DNA of 64,000 nt, from the NCBI RefSeq assembly GCF_005222675.1, contig NZ_STGE01000006.1, positions 167,883-231,882 on the forward strand. The letters run 5' to 3'. The DNA comes from Mycolicibacterium sp. CR10 (GTDB taxonomy: Bacteria; Actinomycetota; Actinomycetes; Mycobacteriales; Mycobacteriaceae). Below the pieces are notes generated by a model. That model was not told the origin of the DNA and made no database searches. It worked only from the letters and a program-made list of their open reading frames with translations. How positions within the stretch are numbered: position 1 is the first letter of the stretch; every line of letters starts with the position of its first letter. The position numbers were made by a program, and so were the translations under genes. Positions 38,560 to 51,337 of the stretch are shown one piece after another.

Positions 38560-39167
38560 TGGTGATGACCGCGGCGCGGCGCGCGGTTCTCACCCGGCGG
38601 ATCCGGCTCCTCGTCGCAGCCACGATCACCTACAACGTCGTCGAGGCGGCGATCGCGCTGACCGAGGGCACCCGGGTGTCGTCGGCAGCGTTGATCGGGT
38701 TCGGGCTCGATTCCGTCGTCGAGATCTCGTCGGCGGCCGCGGTGGCCTGGCAGTTCTCGGCCAAGGACCCCGAATCGAGGGAGAAAGCCGCTCTACGCTT
38801 CATCGCGTTCTCCTTCTTCGCGCTGGCCTGCTACGTCACCGTTGACGCCGTCCTCGCTCTGGCGGGCCTGCGTGAGCCCCGACCTTCCACGATCGGCATC
38901 GCGCTCGCGGTGGCCAGCCTGGTGATCATGCCCACGCTGTCGCTGGCCCAGCGCCGCACCGGCCGTGAACTCGGATCCGCGTCGGCGGTGGCCGACTCCA
39001 AGCAGACCCTGTTGTGCACCTATCTGTCGGCGGTGCTGCTTGGCGGCCTGGTGCTCAACGGTGTTTTCGGATGGTCATGGGCCGATCCCGTTGCCGCGCT
39101 GGGGATCGCCGGACTCGCGGTGCGTGAGGGTATCAACGCGTGGCGCGGCGACCCCTGCTGCAGTTAG
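38559..39167 (+). CDS. Small cation-efflux (CDF-like) membrane protein
   Basis: 202 residues with five to six membrane spans. The N-terminal pair of helices around TYNVVEAAIALTEG and GFGLDSVVEISSAAAV carries the CDF-type metal-site residues, and ADSKQTLLCTYLSAVLLGG is the second CDF-like site. It lacks the long cytoplasmic C-terminal domain of full CDF proteins and ends in a Cys pair (GDPCCS). It probably exports the metal sensed by the upstream regulator. Cotranscribed with it. Both genes sit between two near-identical repeats. Confidence 0.8.
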   Translation: MVMTAARRAVLTRRIRLLVAATITYNVVEAAIALTEGTRVSSAALIGFGLDSVVEISSAAAVAWQFSAKDPESREKAALRFIAFSFFALACYVTVDAVLALAGLREPRPSTIGIALAVASLVIMPTLSLAQRRTGRELGSASAVADSKQTLLCTYLSAVLLGGLVLNGVFGWSWADPVAALGIAGLAVREGINAWRGDPCCS

Positions 39168-39168
39168 C

Positions 39169-39244
39169 CGTTGAGACTGCACTGAGGGCGACGACACGCC
39201 GAGGGATCGCACCCTCAGCGCAGTTTCAACGCAAGATAGTTCAG
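39169..39244. repeat. Direct repeat, copy 2
   Basis: 76 bases matching 38116-38192. The last bases contain the nadE stop codon (39241-39243), so the nadE 3' end lies inside the repeat. Confidence 0.8.
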
Positions 39245-41283
39245 TTCTCGGGCACCGACCGCTCGATCTCGTCGAGCCAGGTGCGCGCCGACATGTCCGA
39301 CGGCGCCCGCCAATCCCCCCGCGGCGACAGCGAGCCGCCATGGGACACCTTGGGGCCGTTGGGCATCGCCGAGCGCTTGAACTGAGAGAACGAGTAGAAC
39401 CGCTGCGCGAAAACCTGTAGCCAGTGCCGAATCTCGCCCAGCGAGTACGACGGCCGCTTGTCGGGCGGGAAGCCCGGGGGCCACGCACCACGGGACGGAT
39501 CGCTCCACGCGTGCCAGGCCAGGAACGCGACCTTCGACGGCCGGAAGCCGTAACGCAGCACCTGGAACAGCGAAAAGTCTTGCAGCGCATACGGGCCCAC
39601 CTTGGCCTCGCTGCTCTGGATCTCCTCGTCCTCCCCGGTGGGAACGAGCTCGGGGGTGATCTCGGTGTCGAGCACCGACTGCAGCACCTCGTTGACAGCC
39701 TCGCCGAACTGGTGCGACGAGATGACCCACCGGATCAGGTGCTGGATCAGCGTCTTCGGCACCCCGGAGTTGATGTTGTAGTGCGACATCTGGTCGCCGA
39801 CACCGTAAGTGGACCAGCCCAGCGCGAGTTCGGAGAGGTCTCCGGTGCCGAGCACGATCCCGCCGCGCTGGTTGGCCAACCGGAACAGGTAGTCCGTGCG
39901 CAGTCCCGCCTGAACGTTCTCGAACGTGACGTCGTAGACCTTCTCGCCACGCGCGAACGGATGGTCCATCTCCGAGAGCATCAGCTGCGCCGTGGACCGG
40001 ATGTCGATTTCGGAGAAGGTGACACCGAGGGTCTCGCCGAGACGGATGGCGTTGCCCTTGGTGCGGTCCCCGGTCGCGAACCCGGGCAGCGTGAACGCGA
40101 GAATGTCGCTGCGCGGCCGGCCCAGCCGATCCATCGCCTTCGCGGCGACGATCAACGCGTGCGTCGAGTCCAGACCGCCGGAAACCCCGATCACCAGCTT
40201 CGGAGCACCTAACGCGCGCACCCGCTGCTCCAACCCGGCCACCTGGATGTTGTACGCCTCGTAGCAATCCTGTTGCAGCCGTGTGGGATCGGCAGGCACG
40301 AACGGGAACCGCTCGATCCGGCGGAGCAACCCGATGTCACCCGGCGGCGGGTCGAGCAGGAACTCAACCCGGCGGTAGCCCTCGTCGGTGATCCCGTGGT
40401 GGACGCGGTTGTCGTCGAAGGTGCCCATCCTCAACCGCTCCGAGCGCAGCAATTCGAGGTCCACGTCGGCGACCGAGCGCCGTGCCCCCGTGGGGAACCG
40501 CTCGGAGGAGGCCAGGCACGTCCCGTTCTCCCAGATCATCGTCTGGCCGTCCCACGCCAGGTCGGTGGTGGATTCGCCCTCCCCGGCGGCGGAGTAGACG
40601 TAGGCCGCCAGACAACGGGCCGACGCCGAGCGGGCCAACAGCGCGCGGTCTTCGGCGCGGCCGATCGTGATCGGGCTGCCGGACAGGTTGGCCAGCACCG
40701 TCGCGCCGGCCAGGGCGGCCTCCGCGCTCGGCGGGATCGGCACGAACATGTCCTCGCAGATCTCCACATGCAGCACGAATCCGGGGACATCGGTCGCGGC
40801 GAACAGCAGGTCGGGTCCGAACGGCGCATCGACGTCACCGATCCGCAGAACTCCCCGCACCTCGTTTCCGGCAGCCATCTGTCGGCGCTCGTAGAACTCC
40901 CGGTAGTTCGGGAGGTACGACTTGGGGACGACCCCGAGCACCCTGCCACGGTGGATGACGACCGCCGTGTTGTAGATCCTGTGCCCGTGACGCAGCGGAG
41001 CACCGACCACCAGCAAGGGCATCAGGTCCAACGACCCGGCGACCACTTCGAGCAGCGCCTCGTGTACGGCCTCGAGCAGCGCGTCCTGCAGCAGGATGTC
41101 CTCGATCGAGTAACCCGACAAGGTCAGCTCCGGGAACACCGCGACGGCGACGCTGTCGGAATCGCAGTCGCGCGCCGCCGCCAGCACCGACTCGGCGTTG
41201 GCCGCGGGGTCACCGATCGCGGTGTGCTGCGTGCATGCCGCGACGCGGACGAATCCCTGGTGGTAGGCCGAGTAGAAGTCCAT
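39241..41283 (-). CDS. nadE: Glutamine-dependent NAD(+) synthetase
   Basis: 680 residues. The N-terminal nitrilase-type glutaminase domain has the Glu-Lys-Cys triad ([32 protein letters not shown]). The C-terminal synthetase domain has the P-loop [13 protein letters not shown] near residue 365 and [20 protein letters not shown]. It converts deamido-NAD, ATP and glutamine to NAD, with ammonia channelled between domains; family members form octamers. The start ATG at 41283 ([11 protein letters not shown]) matches the M. tuberculosis protein; an upstream ATG at 41292 is less likely. Confidence 0.96.
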   Translation of the reverse strand: MDFYSAYHQGFVRVAACTQHTAIGDPAANAESVLAAARDCDSDSVAVAVFPELTLSGYSIEDILLQDALLEAVHEALLEVVAGSLDLMPLLVVGAPLRHGHRIYNTAVVIHRGRVLGVVPKSYLPNYREFYERRQMAAGNEVRGVLRIGDVDAPFGPDLLFAATDVPGFVLHVEICEDMFVPIPPSAEAALAGATVLANLSGSPITIGRAEDRALLARSASARCLAAYVYSAAGEGESTTDLAWDGQTMIWENGTCLASSERFPTGARRSVADVDLELLRSERLRMGTFDDNRVHHGITDEGYRRVEFLLDPPPGDIGLLRRIERFPFVPADPTRLQQDCYEAYNIQVAGLEQRVRALGAPKLVIGVSGGLDSTHALIVAAKAMDRLGRPRSDILAFTLPGFATGDRTKGNAIRLGETLGVTFSEIDIRSTAQLMLSEMDHPFARGEKVYDVTFENVQAGLRTDYLFRLANQRGGIVLGTGDLSELALGWSTYGVGDQMSHYNINSGVPKTLIQHLIRWVISSHQFGEAVNEVLQSVLDTEITPELVPTGEDEEIQSSEAKVGPYALQDFSLFQVLRYGFRPSKVAFLAWHAWSDPSRGAWPPGFPPDKRPSYSLGEIRHWLQVFAQRFYSFSQFKRSAMPNGPKVSHGGSLSPRGDWRAPSDMSARTWLDEIERSVPEN

Positions 41284-41404
41284 CACCCTCATTGTCGCCC
41301 GCCGATGGCGCGGATTCGGTGAGGGGGGGCGTGTTGGCCTGTCGTTCGCTCACCCGAACCGCGGGCGATCCGGCGAATTTTCCTGCGGCGCGCATGCTGG
41401 CCGC

Positions 41405-41962
41405 GTGAACAAGGTTGCCACTCAACGTCAGTCACGTCCCCTGCTCACCGATCTGGCCGGCCTCTTCGAAAGCCTGCCCGCGTTTGCGGCGCTGCGCCCG
41501 CTCTTCGACACCCGGACGATCCGCGTCGAGGACGAGTTGTACGACGACGTGTACGAGATCCGTGCCGAATTGCCCGGGGTGGACCCCGAAGCGGACATCG
41601 AGGTGACGGTGTGCAACGGCCGGCTCACCATCACCGCCGACCGGGCGCTCCCGGGTGAGAACTGTGGGCGCTCGGAGTTCACCTACGGCTCGCTGATCAG
41701 AACCCTGGTGTTGCCCGACGGCGCCGACCAGGACGACGTCAACGCAACCTACGACCGAGGAATCCTCACCATCGCGGTGCCGCTGTCGGACGAGCACCGG
41801 CTCGAGAAGCATGTCGAGGTCGTCGAGATCGTCAGCATCGAGGACGAATCCGACGATGACGATGACGACGACGATGACGTTGACGTTGACGTTGACGACG
41901 ACGACTATCACGAAGCCCGCGAAGAGGCCTCTGAACAGCTGGTATCCGCCGAGCAGGGTTGA
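41405..41962 (+). CDS. Hsp20/alpha-crystallin-family protein with poly-Asp tail
   Basis: 185 residues. The middle (about 40-140) is an alpha-crystallin domain: VYEIRAELPGVDPEADIEVTV, GRLTITADR and GILTIAVPL (A-x-x-x-G-V-L-type end). After it comes a short linker and a tail of alternating Asp/Val then Asp (about residues 152-172). Small heat-shock proteins hold unfolding proteins; the normal C-terminal I-x-I anchor is not evident and the acidic tail replaces it. GTG start at 41405. Followed after 18 bases by a sirtuin gene. Confidence 0.82.
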   Translation: MNKVATQRQSRPLLTDLAGLFESLPAFAALRPLFDTRTIRVEDELYDDVYEIRAELPGVDPEADIEVTVCNGRLTITADRALPGENCGRSEFTYGSLIRTLVLPDGADQDDVNATYDRGILTIAVPLSDEHRLEKHVEVVEIVSIEDESDDDDDDDDDVDVDVDDDDYHEAREEASEQLVSAEQG

Positions 41963-41967
41963 TCGCC

Positions 41968-41973
41968 TACATT
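41968..41973 (+). promoter_or_regulatory. Leaderless -10 (TACATT) of the sirtuin gene
   Basis: TACATT, exactly seven bases before the GTG at 41981. It gives the sirtuin a promoter of its own even though it follows the Hsp20 gene closely. Confidence 0.45.
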
Positions 41974-41980
41974 CGATCTG

Positions 41981-42820
41981 GTGGAATCCCCCGAACTCGT
42001 GGCCCTACTCCAGGGCAGGCGCGTCGCGGTGCTCACCGGTGCCGGGATGTCCACCGATTCGGGTATCCCCGACTACCGCGGCCCTGACTCGCCGCCGAGC
42101 AACCCGATGACCATCCGGCAGTTCACGACGGATCCGGAGTTCCGGCAGCGTTACTGGGCGCGGAACCATATCGGATGGCGGCACATGCACGCCACGTTGC
42201 CCAACGCCGGACACCGCGCGCTCGCCCAGCTGGAACGCGCCGGCGTGGTCACCGGGCTGATCACCCAGAACGTCGACCTGCTGCACACCAAGGCGGGCAG
42301 CCGGGCTGTGGTGAACCTGCACGGCACCTACGCCCAGGTGGTGTGCCTTCAGTGTGGGCACACCATGTCCCGGGATGAGTTGGCCGCCGAGTTGGAGAGG
42401 CTCAACCCCGGTTTCACCGAGCGGGCCGAGGCCGTCGGCGGCATTGCCGTCGCACCCGACGCCGACGCGATGGTCACCGAGACAGCGTCCTTCCGCTTCC
42501 TGGACTGCCCCCGTTGCGGCGGCATGCTGAAACCCGACATCGTCTACTTCGGCGAGAGCGTGCCCAAAGAGCGCGTCGAGAGGGCCTATTCACTCGTCGA
42601 CGACGCCGACGCGCTGCTTGTTGCCGGGTCCTCGCTGACGGTGTTCTCGGGCTACCGATTCGTGCGCCACGCCGCCGCGGCGGGCAAGCCGATCGCCATC
42701 ATCAACCGCGGACTCACCCGCGGCGACGACCTGGCGACGGTGAAGATCGACAACGGCTGCTCACCGATGCTGGCACTGCTCGCCGACGAACTGCCCGCCG
42801 TCGTCGACGTCACCACGTGA
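41981..42820 (+). CDS. SIR2-family NAD-dependent protein deacylase
   Basis: 279 residues. NAD-binding GAGMSTDSGIPDYRGP, LITQNVDLLHTKAGS, catalytic His in VNLHGTYAQVVC and the zinc ribbon (CLQCGH and CPRCGG) near residues 125-180. Sirtuins remove acetyl or other acyl groups from lysine using NAD. Substrates unknown. Convergent with the P450 gene and overlapping its end by 11 bases. Confidence 0.9.
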   Translation: MESPELVALLQGRRVAVLTGAGMSTDSGIPDYRGPDSPPSNPMTIRQFTTDPEFRQRYWARNHIGWRHMHATLPNAGHRALAQLERAGVVTGLITQNVDLLHTKAGSRAVVNLHGTYAQVVCLQCGHTMSRDELAAELERLNPGFTERAEAVGGIAVAPDADAMVTETASFRFLDCPRCGGMLKPDIVYFGESVPKERVERAYSLVDDADALLVAGSSLTVFSGYRFVRHAAAAGKPIAIINRGLTRGDDLATVKIDNGCSPMLALLADELPAVVDVTT

Positions 42821-44087
42821 CCGGCATACTGCGCACGGCGTGGACGAAATTGCCTGCCACATAGGATGGTTCGCCGGTCTGAATGTCGGGAATCTGGGTG
42901 AGCAACTCGCTGAAGATGGCACGCAGCTGCGCGCGGGCCACATGTGCTCCGAGGCAGAAATGCCGGCCGCCACCGCCGAAACCGAGATGCGGATTGGGAT
43001 CTCGCCCCAGATTCAGTAGATCGGGTCGCTCGAACTTGTCGGTGTCCTGGTTTCCGGACGAGTAGAACATCACCACCTTCTCCCCCGCCGATATCCGCAG
43101 GCCTCCGAGTTCGTAATCGGTTGCGGCAGTGCGCCGGAAGGTCATCACCGGGCTCGCCCAACGGACGAACTCCTCGACCGCGACGCCGATGCGTTCGTCG
43201 AAGGCGGCCGTCAGCCAGGCCCGCTGCTCGGGAAAGTCGGTCAGCGCTTTCATCGCATGGCTGGTGGTCTGCCGAGTGGTGTCGTTTCCGGCCACCGCCA
43301 ACAGAACGAAAAAGGCGGCGATCTCCTGATCGGTGAGCCGCGCGCCCTCGACCTCGGCCTGCACCAGGGCGCTGAACAGGTCGTCCCCGGGGTTGCCACG
43401 ACGTTCCGCGGCCAGCGCGAGCGCCACCTGGTGCAGGTACATCTGGCTCGTGACCAGCACCTCGAGGGGATTTCGGCCGTCGAGGTACTCCGGGTCACCC
43501 CAGCTGACCATCGCGTCGGCGGCGTCGGCGACCTGGTTCCGCTCGGAGGCCGGGATCCCGACCATGTCCGCCAGGGTGCGCACCGGCAACTCCTTGGCGC
43601 AGTGGCTGACGAAATCGACGCCCGATCCTGCGGCGTGCAGCTCCGACACGATGTCGGCGGCGTTCGCCTTGATCGAATCCTCGATGCGGCGTACCTGCCG
43701 GGGCGTGAACGCCGAGTGGACGACTTTGCGAATGAGCGTGTGGCGGGGCGGATCCATCGCGAGGAACGACTGCGATGCTTCGAGCAGCTCCTCGGGGACG
43801 TTCTCGAACAGCACGCCCTTGCCGGACAGGAAGACCTCGCTGTTGCGGCTCACCTCCACGATGTCGGCATGCCGGGTCACAGCCCAGTAGCCGGGGTCAT
43901 CGGGATCGGGCATCAGCGAGTCCTCGACCGGTGGGTGCCAACTCACCGGACGGTCCTTCCGCAGTTGCGAAAACGACAGCTCGCGCTGCGCTGCCGTGGT
44001 GGACCAGAACGCCCGGGAGGACAGGTCTATCGGGTCGTACGCACGGATCGTTCGGCAGTTCGTGGATGTGGGGGCCGTCACAGTCAT
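42810..44087 (-). CDS. Cytochrome P450
   Basis: 425 residues. Heme-binding FGGGGRHFCLGAHVARAQL near residue 365, I-helix AVAGNDTTRQTTS near 260, and K-helix EEFVRW (ExxR). Sequence character is that of mycobacterial CYPs that oxidise steroids or terpenoids (CYP124/125/142-like group), but I cannot place the subfamily. The ATG at 44087 is chosen over the GTG at 44111 because a TAGTGT -10 lies seven bases before it and because 44102-44122 is a palindromic operator. Divergent from a TetR gene that likely controls it. Confidence 0.9.
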   Translation of the reverse strand: MTVTAPTSTNCRTIRAYDPIDLSSRAFWSTTAAQRELSFSQLRKDRPVSWHPPVEDSLMPDPDDPGYWAVTRHADIVEVSRNSEVFLSGKGVLFENVPEELLEASQSFLAMDPPRHTLIRKVVHSAFTPRQVRRIEDSIKANAADIVSELHAAGSGVDFVSHCAKELPVRTLADMVGIPASERNQVADAADAMVSWGDPEYLDGRNPLEVLVTSQMYLHQVALALAAERRGNPGDDLFSALVQAEVEGARLTDQEIAAFFVLLAVAGNDTTRQTTSHAMKALTDFPEQRAWLTAAFDERIGVAVEEFVRWASPVMTFRRTAATDYELGGLRISAGEKVVMFYSSGNQDTDKFERPDLLNLGRDPNPHLGFGGGGRHFCLGAHVARAQLRAIFSELLTQIPDIQTGEPSYVAGNFVHAVRSMPVTW

Positions 44088-44094
44088 ATCGCTG

Positions 44095-44100
44095 ACACTA
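44095..44100 (-). promoter_or_regulatory. Leaderless -10 (TAGTGT) of the P450 gene
   Basis: TAGTGT on the minus strand, seven bases before the ATG at 44087, immediately next to the TetR palindrome. Confidence 0.45.
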
Positions 44101-44101
44101 A

Positions 44102-44122
44102 GACTAGACACTATGTCTAGTC
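44102..44122. promoter_or_regulatory. Palindromic TetR operator between the P450 and TetR genes
   Basis: Perfect 9-base arms, GACTAGACA (44102-44110) and TGTCTAGTC (44114-44122), around a 3-base centre. It lies between the two start codons and directly upstream of the P450 -10, as expected for a repressor site acting on both genes. Confidence 0.7.
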
Positions 44123-44141
44123 AAGGTACCGATACCTGCGA

Positions 44142-44147
44142 TAGGCT
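44142..44147 (+). promoter_or_regulatory. Leaderless -10 (TAGGCT) of the tetR gene
   Basis: TAGGCT, six bases before the ATG at 44154. Confidence 0.4.
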
Positions 44148-44153
44148 GCGGAA

Positions 44154-44789
44154 ATGCCGTCGATCACCAGAAAGCCGCAGGCGAATCGGCAGGAGCGGCG
44201 CGACCAGATCGAGCGGCGCCTACTCGACGCCACCGAGCGGTTGATGAACGACGGCGCGAGTTTCACCGAGCTCAGCGTCGATCGGCTGGCCACCGAAGCA
44301 GGCATCTCCCGGGCGAGCTTCTACATCTATTTCGAGGACAAGGGCTACCTGCTTCGCCGGCTGGCCACCCAGGTCTTCGACGATCTCATCCGGGCCGCGC
44401 AGCTGTGGTGGTCGGTGTCGGCTCGACTCGACCCCGCCGACGTGCATGCGGCGATGGCCGCCATCATCGCCGCCTACCGGCGGCACCAACCGGTCCTGGT
44501 CGCGCTCAGCGAGATGTCGGGCTACGACACGGCGGTCGGTGACACCTACCGCGAAATCCTGGCCGGGGTGATCGACGGTTTCACAGCGGTCGTCATCGAA
44601 GGCCAAGCGGCGGGCGTGATCCGGTCTCAGCTACCTCCGGAGACGACGGCGAGCACCCTGGTGTGGATGGTCGAGCAGACCTGCCACCAGAATCTGCCCT
44701 TCAAGCCCACATCTTTCGACGCCGAGCTCGCTGACGTGCTGACCGAAATAGCTTGGGGCGCACTGTACCTGACGCCGATACCGCGTTAG
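44154..44789 (+). CDS. TetR-family transcriptional regulator
   Basis: 211 residues. N-terminal helix-turn-helix [22 protein letters not shown] at residues 45-68 after a basic arm ([18 protein letters not shown]). The C-terminal ligand-binding domain is of the EthR-like type ([31 protein letters not shown]), a group that controls monooxygenases. It is divergent from the P450, with a perfect palindrome between them, so it very probably regulates the P450 and itself. Its end overlaps proB by four bases. Confidence 0.88.
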   Translation: MPSITRKPQANRQERRDQIERRLLDATERLMNDGASFTELSVDRLATEAGISRASFYIYFEDKGYLLRRLATQVFDDLIRAAQLWWSVSARLDPADVHAAMAAIIAAYRRHQPVLVALSEMSGYDTAVGDTYREILAGVIDGFTAVVIEGQAAGVIRSQLPPETTASTLVWMVEQTCHQNLPFKPTSFDAELADVLTEIAWGALYLTPIPR

Positions 44790-45886
44790 ACGGCCACGAG
44801 ATCGTCGGCGTGGACGGCGGGGCGGCGCATCTCGGCGGGCAGGTCGGAGGTGGATCGGCCCAGCATCGTCGTCAACTCGGCGGCGTCGTAGGCGACCACG
44901 CCGCGGGCCACCATGGTCGAATCCTGCCTGCGCAGCTCGACGACATCACCGCCGTAGAACCGGCCGGACAGCTCCGTGATGCCCGCGGCGAGCAGGGAAC
45001 GACGCTGGCGCACAACGGCATTGACGGCGCCGTCATCCAGGGTCAACGTTCCCGCCACTTCCGCGGCGTAGCGCACCCAGAACCTGCGGGCGGACATTCG
45101 TTCGGCACGAGGCGCGAACACGGTGCCTACGGAGGCGTCGGCCAGCGCGGCGGCTGCGTCCGACGCCGGGGCCAACAGCACCGGCACCCCGGCGTCGGCA
45201 GCCAGCAGGGCCGAAGACAGCTTGGATTCCATGCCGCCAGTGCCCAGGTGGCTGCCACGCCCCGCCGTCACACCATCCAGATCACCAGGTCCGGAGACTT
45301 CAGAGATGAAGTTCGCGTTGCCTTTACGCGGATCGCTGTCATACAGCCCGTCGACATCGCTCAGCAGCACCAGTGCGTCGGCCCCGACCAGGTGCGCCAC
45401 CAATGCCGAGAGCCGGTCATTGTCACCGAATCTGATCTCGTTGGTGGCCACGGTGTCGTTCTCGTTGACGATCGCCACCGCGTGCAGCGCGCGGAGTCGG
45501 TCCAGCGTGCGTTGAGCATTGGTGTGCTGCACGCGCATCGAGATGTCGTGCGCCGTCAGCAGCACCTGCCCGACCGTGCGGTCGTAGCGCCCGAATGCCG
45601 CGCTCCATGAATTGACCAGCGCCACCTGTCCGACACTGGCCGCTGCCTGTTTGGTCGCCAGATCCGTCGGTCGCCTGCTCAATCCGAGTGGCTCGATTCC
45701 GGCGGCGATCGCACCGGAGGACACGATCACCACGTCCGATCCGGCCTTCATCCGCGCTTCGATCGCGTCGGCGAGGTACTGCAGCCTGCTCGCATCGAAC
45801 ACCCCCGACGGGGTGGTCAGCGCGGTGGTGCCGATTTTGACGACGACGCTGCGCGCGGTGCGGATCGCGTCCCGGTGTGTGCTCAC
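44786..45886 (-). CDS. proB: Glutamate 5-kinase
   Basis: 366 residues. ProB phosphorylates glutamate, the first, proline-inhibited step of proline synthesis. The amino-acid-kinase domain ([66 protein letters not shown]) is followed by a C-terminal PUA domain ([24 protein letters not shown]). The start is GTG at 45886 ([14 protein letters not shown]), by comparison with M. tuberculosis; the frame is open to 45961 but overlaps obg. It follows obg after 25 bases in the rplU-rpmA-obg-proB order. Confidence 0.94.
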   Translation of the reverse strand: MSTHRDAIRTARSVVVKIGTTALTTPSGVFDASRLQYLADAIEARMKAGSDVVIVSSGAIAAGIEPLGLSRRPTDLATKQAAASVGQVALVNSWSAAFGRYDRTVGQVLLTAHDISMRVQHTNAQRTLDRLRALHAVAIVNENDTVATNEIRFGDNDRLSALVAHLVGADALVLLSDVDGLYDSDPRKGNANFISEVSGPGDLDGVTAGRGSHLGTGGMESKLSSALLAADAGVPVLLAPASDAAAALADASVGTVFAPRAERMSARRFWVRYAAEVAGTLTLDDGAVNAVVRQRRSLLAAGITELSGRFYGGDVVELRRQDSTMVARGVVAYDAAELTTMLGRSTSDLPAEMRRPAVHADDLVAV

Positions 45887-45911
45887 CGCCGTCTGCCTCT
45901 GGCGCAGACGC

Positions 45912-47354
45912 TCACGACTCGCCGCTTTCCCTGCGTGCCTTGCGCGCGGCCTTCCGTTCATCGGCGGACACCCGGTCGCTCTGCTCGAGCCTCAGGTCGG
46001 TACCGCGACCGGACATCTGCATGTCCACACCCGCCGGGGTCTGCGGCTCCCAGTCGAACGTCATGTCGCCGATGGTGACGGCACAGCCGGGCCGCGCGCC
46101 GAGTTTCAACAGCCGGTCCTCGACACCGAGGCGCGCCAGCCGGTCCCCGAGATAGCCCACCGCTTCGTCGTTTTCGAAGTTGGTCTGAGCGACCCACCGC
46201 TGCGGCCGGGTACCCCGCACCACGAAGCCGCCCGTTCCGTCCGCCTCGACGGTGAACCCGCTGTCGTCGACGGCCACCGGCCGGATCACCGGACGCCGCG
46301 GCACCACCTCGGGTTGCGCGGCGCGGTACGCGGCGACCATGTCCCACAGCGCGAAAATCAAGGGGCGCAAGCCCTCCCGTGCCACCGTCGAGACCTCGAA
46401 TACCGGCCAGCCGAACTTGTCGGCAACCTCGTCGCGGACGAAATCGGCGAGTTCACGAGCATCGGGCACGTCGATCTTGTTGAGCACCACGGCCCGTGGA
46501 CGTTCAGCGAGATCTCCGAGGGTGGCATCGCCCTGCAGTGTCGGGGTGTACGCAGCGAGCTCTGCCTCCAGCGCCTCGATGTCCGAGATGGGGTCGCGGC
46601 CGGGCTCGAGAGTCGCGCAGTCGACGACGTGCACCAGCACGGCACATCTCTCGAGGTGCCGCAGGAAGTCCAGGCCGAGCCCGCGGCCCTCAGACGCCCC
46701 GGGGATCAATCCCGGAACGTCGGCGACGGTGAACGTGTGGTCGCCCGCCGACACCACCCCGAGATTCGGGGCAAGCGTGGTGAACGGGTAATCGGCGATC
46801 TTGGGCTTGGCCGCCGAGATCGTCGACACGAGAGACGACTTGCCCGCCGACGGGAATCCCACAAGGCCGACGTCGGCGACTGTCTTGAGCTCGAGCGTGA
46901 GATCGCGAGCCTCGCCCTTTTCACCCAACAGCGCGAAACCCGGAGCCTTGCGGGCCCGGGATGCCAGCGCAGCGTTGCCCAGCCCTCCCCGACCGCCGGC
47001 CGCTGCCTCGAAACGGGTGCCTGCTCCGACCAGATCGGCGAGCATGCGACCACGCTCGTCGAGAACCACGGTGCCGTCGGGCACCTTCACCTCGAGGTCG
47101 GCGCCCGCCGCTCCGTCACGATCGCTGCCGGCGCCCTGCTTGCCAGACGGGGCGACCACGTGGGGATGGAAGTGGAAGTCCAGCAGGGTGTGAACCTGTG
47201 GGTCGACGACGAACACGATGCTGCCGCCGCGTCCGCCGTTACCGCCATCGGGACCACCCAGAGGCTTGTACTTCTCGCGGTGGACCGAGGAGCAGCCGTT
47301 ACCGCCATTTCCTGCCCGCGCGTGAACGACGACGCGGTCGATGAACCGGGTCAT
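45912..47354 (-). CDS. obg: Obg/CgtA GTPase
   Basis: 480 residues. The Gly-rich Obg fold at the N-terminus ([21 protein letters not shown]), the G domain with P-loop [31 protein letters not shown] and NKIDVPDA, and the OCT domain in the last third ([18 protein letters not shown]). Obg takes part in 50S assembly and growth control. It lies downstream of rplU-rpmA, the common bacterial arrangement, with about 90 bases between rpmA and obg. Confidence 0.96.
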   Translation of the reverse strand: MTRFIDRVVVHARAGNGGNGCSSVHREKYKPLGGPDGGNGGRGGSIVFVVDPQVHTLLDFHFHPHVVAPSGKQGAGSDRDGAAGADLEVKVPDGTVVLDERGRMLADLVGAGTRFEAAAGGRGGLGNAALASRARKAPGFALLGEKGEARDLTLELKTVADVGLVGFPSAGKSSLVSTISAAKPKIADYPFTTLAPNLGVVSAGDHTFTVADVPGLIPGASEGRGLGLDFLRHLERCAVLVHVVDCATLEPGRDPISDIEALEAELAAYTPTLQGDATLGDLAERPRAVVLNKIDVPDARELADFVRDEVADKFGWPVFEVSTVAREGLRPLIFALWDMVAAYRAAQPEVVPRRPVIRPVAVDDSGFTVEADGTGGFVVRGTRPQRWVAQTNFENDEAVGYLGDRLARLGVEDRLLKLGARPGCAVTIGDMTFDWEPQTPAGVDMQMSGRGTDLRLEQSDRVSADERKAARKARRESGES

Positions 47355-47444
47355 CGGAGTTCCTTTCCATCACGAATCTTCGTTCCACAGACAAAGCCGC
47401 GAGAGCGCCCCTCTGCAAAACGTCGATGTCGACGAAGGAGGAAC

Positions 47445-47741
47445 CTACGCGCCCGGAGCCGCTCCGGCGGCGACATCAGACTCAGTGCGCGCGACGCGGA
47501 CGACGTTGACGAACTTGCGGCCGCGCTTCTTGCCGAACTCGACGGCGCCGGGCGCCGTGGCGAACAGGGTGTCGTCCCCGCCGCGGCCGACGTTGTCGCC
47601 CGGGTGGAAATGGGTGCCGCGCTGCCGGACCAGGATTTCGCCAGCCTTGACGACCTGCCCGCCGAACCGCTTCACGCCGAGCCGCTGCGCATTGGAGTCA
47701 CGACCGTTGCGTGAGCTGGAAGCGCCCTTCTTATGTGCCAT
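47445..47741 (-). CDS. rpmA: 50S ribosomal protein L27
   Basis: 98 residues. [20 protein letters not shown] is the standard L27 N-terminus, reaching the peptidyl transferase centre; no Firmicute-type N-terminal cleavage extension is present. The C-terminus runs about 12 residues past usual mycobacterial length and ends in Ala/Gly (VAAGAAPGA). It is 17 bases downstream of rplU. Confidence 0.96.
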   Translation of the reverse strand: MAHKKGASSSRNGRDSNAQRLGVKRFGGQVVKAGEILVRQRGTHFHPGDNVGRGGDDTLFATAPGAVEFGKKRGRKFVNVVRVARTESDVAAGAAPGA

Positions 47742-47758
47742 GTCAATCGCTCCCGTCG

Positions 47759-48082
47759 CTACTTGATGCCGGTGACCTTGAGCACCGTCAACTGCTGACG
47801 GTGGCCCTGGCGCTTGTGATAGCCGGTCTTGTTCTTGAACTTGTGGATGCGGATCTTCGGACCCTTAGTGTGCTCGAGGACCTCGCCGGTCACCGCGACC
47901 TTCTCCAGCGCCTTGGCGTCGGTGGTCACCGTGGATCCGTCGACGACCAGCGCCACGGGCAGCGACACCGTGCCACCGGGCTCGACGTCGAGCTTCTCCA
48001 CCTTGACGATGTCACCGGCAGCGACCTTGTACTGCTTGCCACCGGTTTTGACGATCGCGTACGTGGCTGATTCGGCTGCCAT
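47759..48082 (-). CDS. rplU: 50S ribosomal protein L21
   Basis: 107 residues. L21 binds 23S rRNA and is needed for 50S assembly. [20 protein letters not shown] and [21 protein letters not shown] are family signatures. The ATG at 48082 has GAGGAAG upstream; the frame continues upstream to 48229 but without family similarity. First gene of rplU-rpmA-obg-proB; a strong hairpin lies in its leader. Confidence 0.96.
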   Translation of the reverse strand: MAAESATYAIVKTGGKQYKVAAGDIVKVEKLDVEPGGTVSLPVALVVDGSTVTTDAKALEKVAVTGEVLEHTKGPKIRIHKFKNKTGYHKRQGHRQQLTVLKVTGIK

Positions 48083-48157
48083 CGTTGGTCTTCCTCTGCT
48101 TCGCGTGCGGGCGCGCACCACCCGGGGGTGTGCGTGCGGGTCTGGGGTGCGGGGGCC

Positions 48158-48182
48158 CGAGGCTTGCGATATCGAAGCCTCG
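48158..48182 (-). promoter_or_regulatory. Stem-loop in the rplU leader
   Basis: CGAGGCTT (48158-48165) pairs with AAGCCTCG (48175-48182), eight of eight, around nine bases. A second pair (TGTCTCC at 48194-48200, GGAGACA at 48222-48228) lies nearer the rne end. They could be the rne terminator or part of an L21-type leader. Confidence 0.35.
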
Positions 48183-48271
48183 TAACGTCCCGCTGTCTCC
48201 CGCCGGCTCTGGGCAGGCCCTGGAGACAACTGCTCAAGGTTACGTGACCAGCGGGTAGAGGGTCAAACCGC

Positions 48272-51337
<3,066 letters not shown>

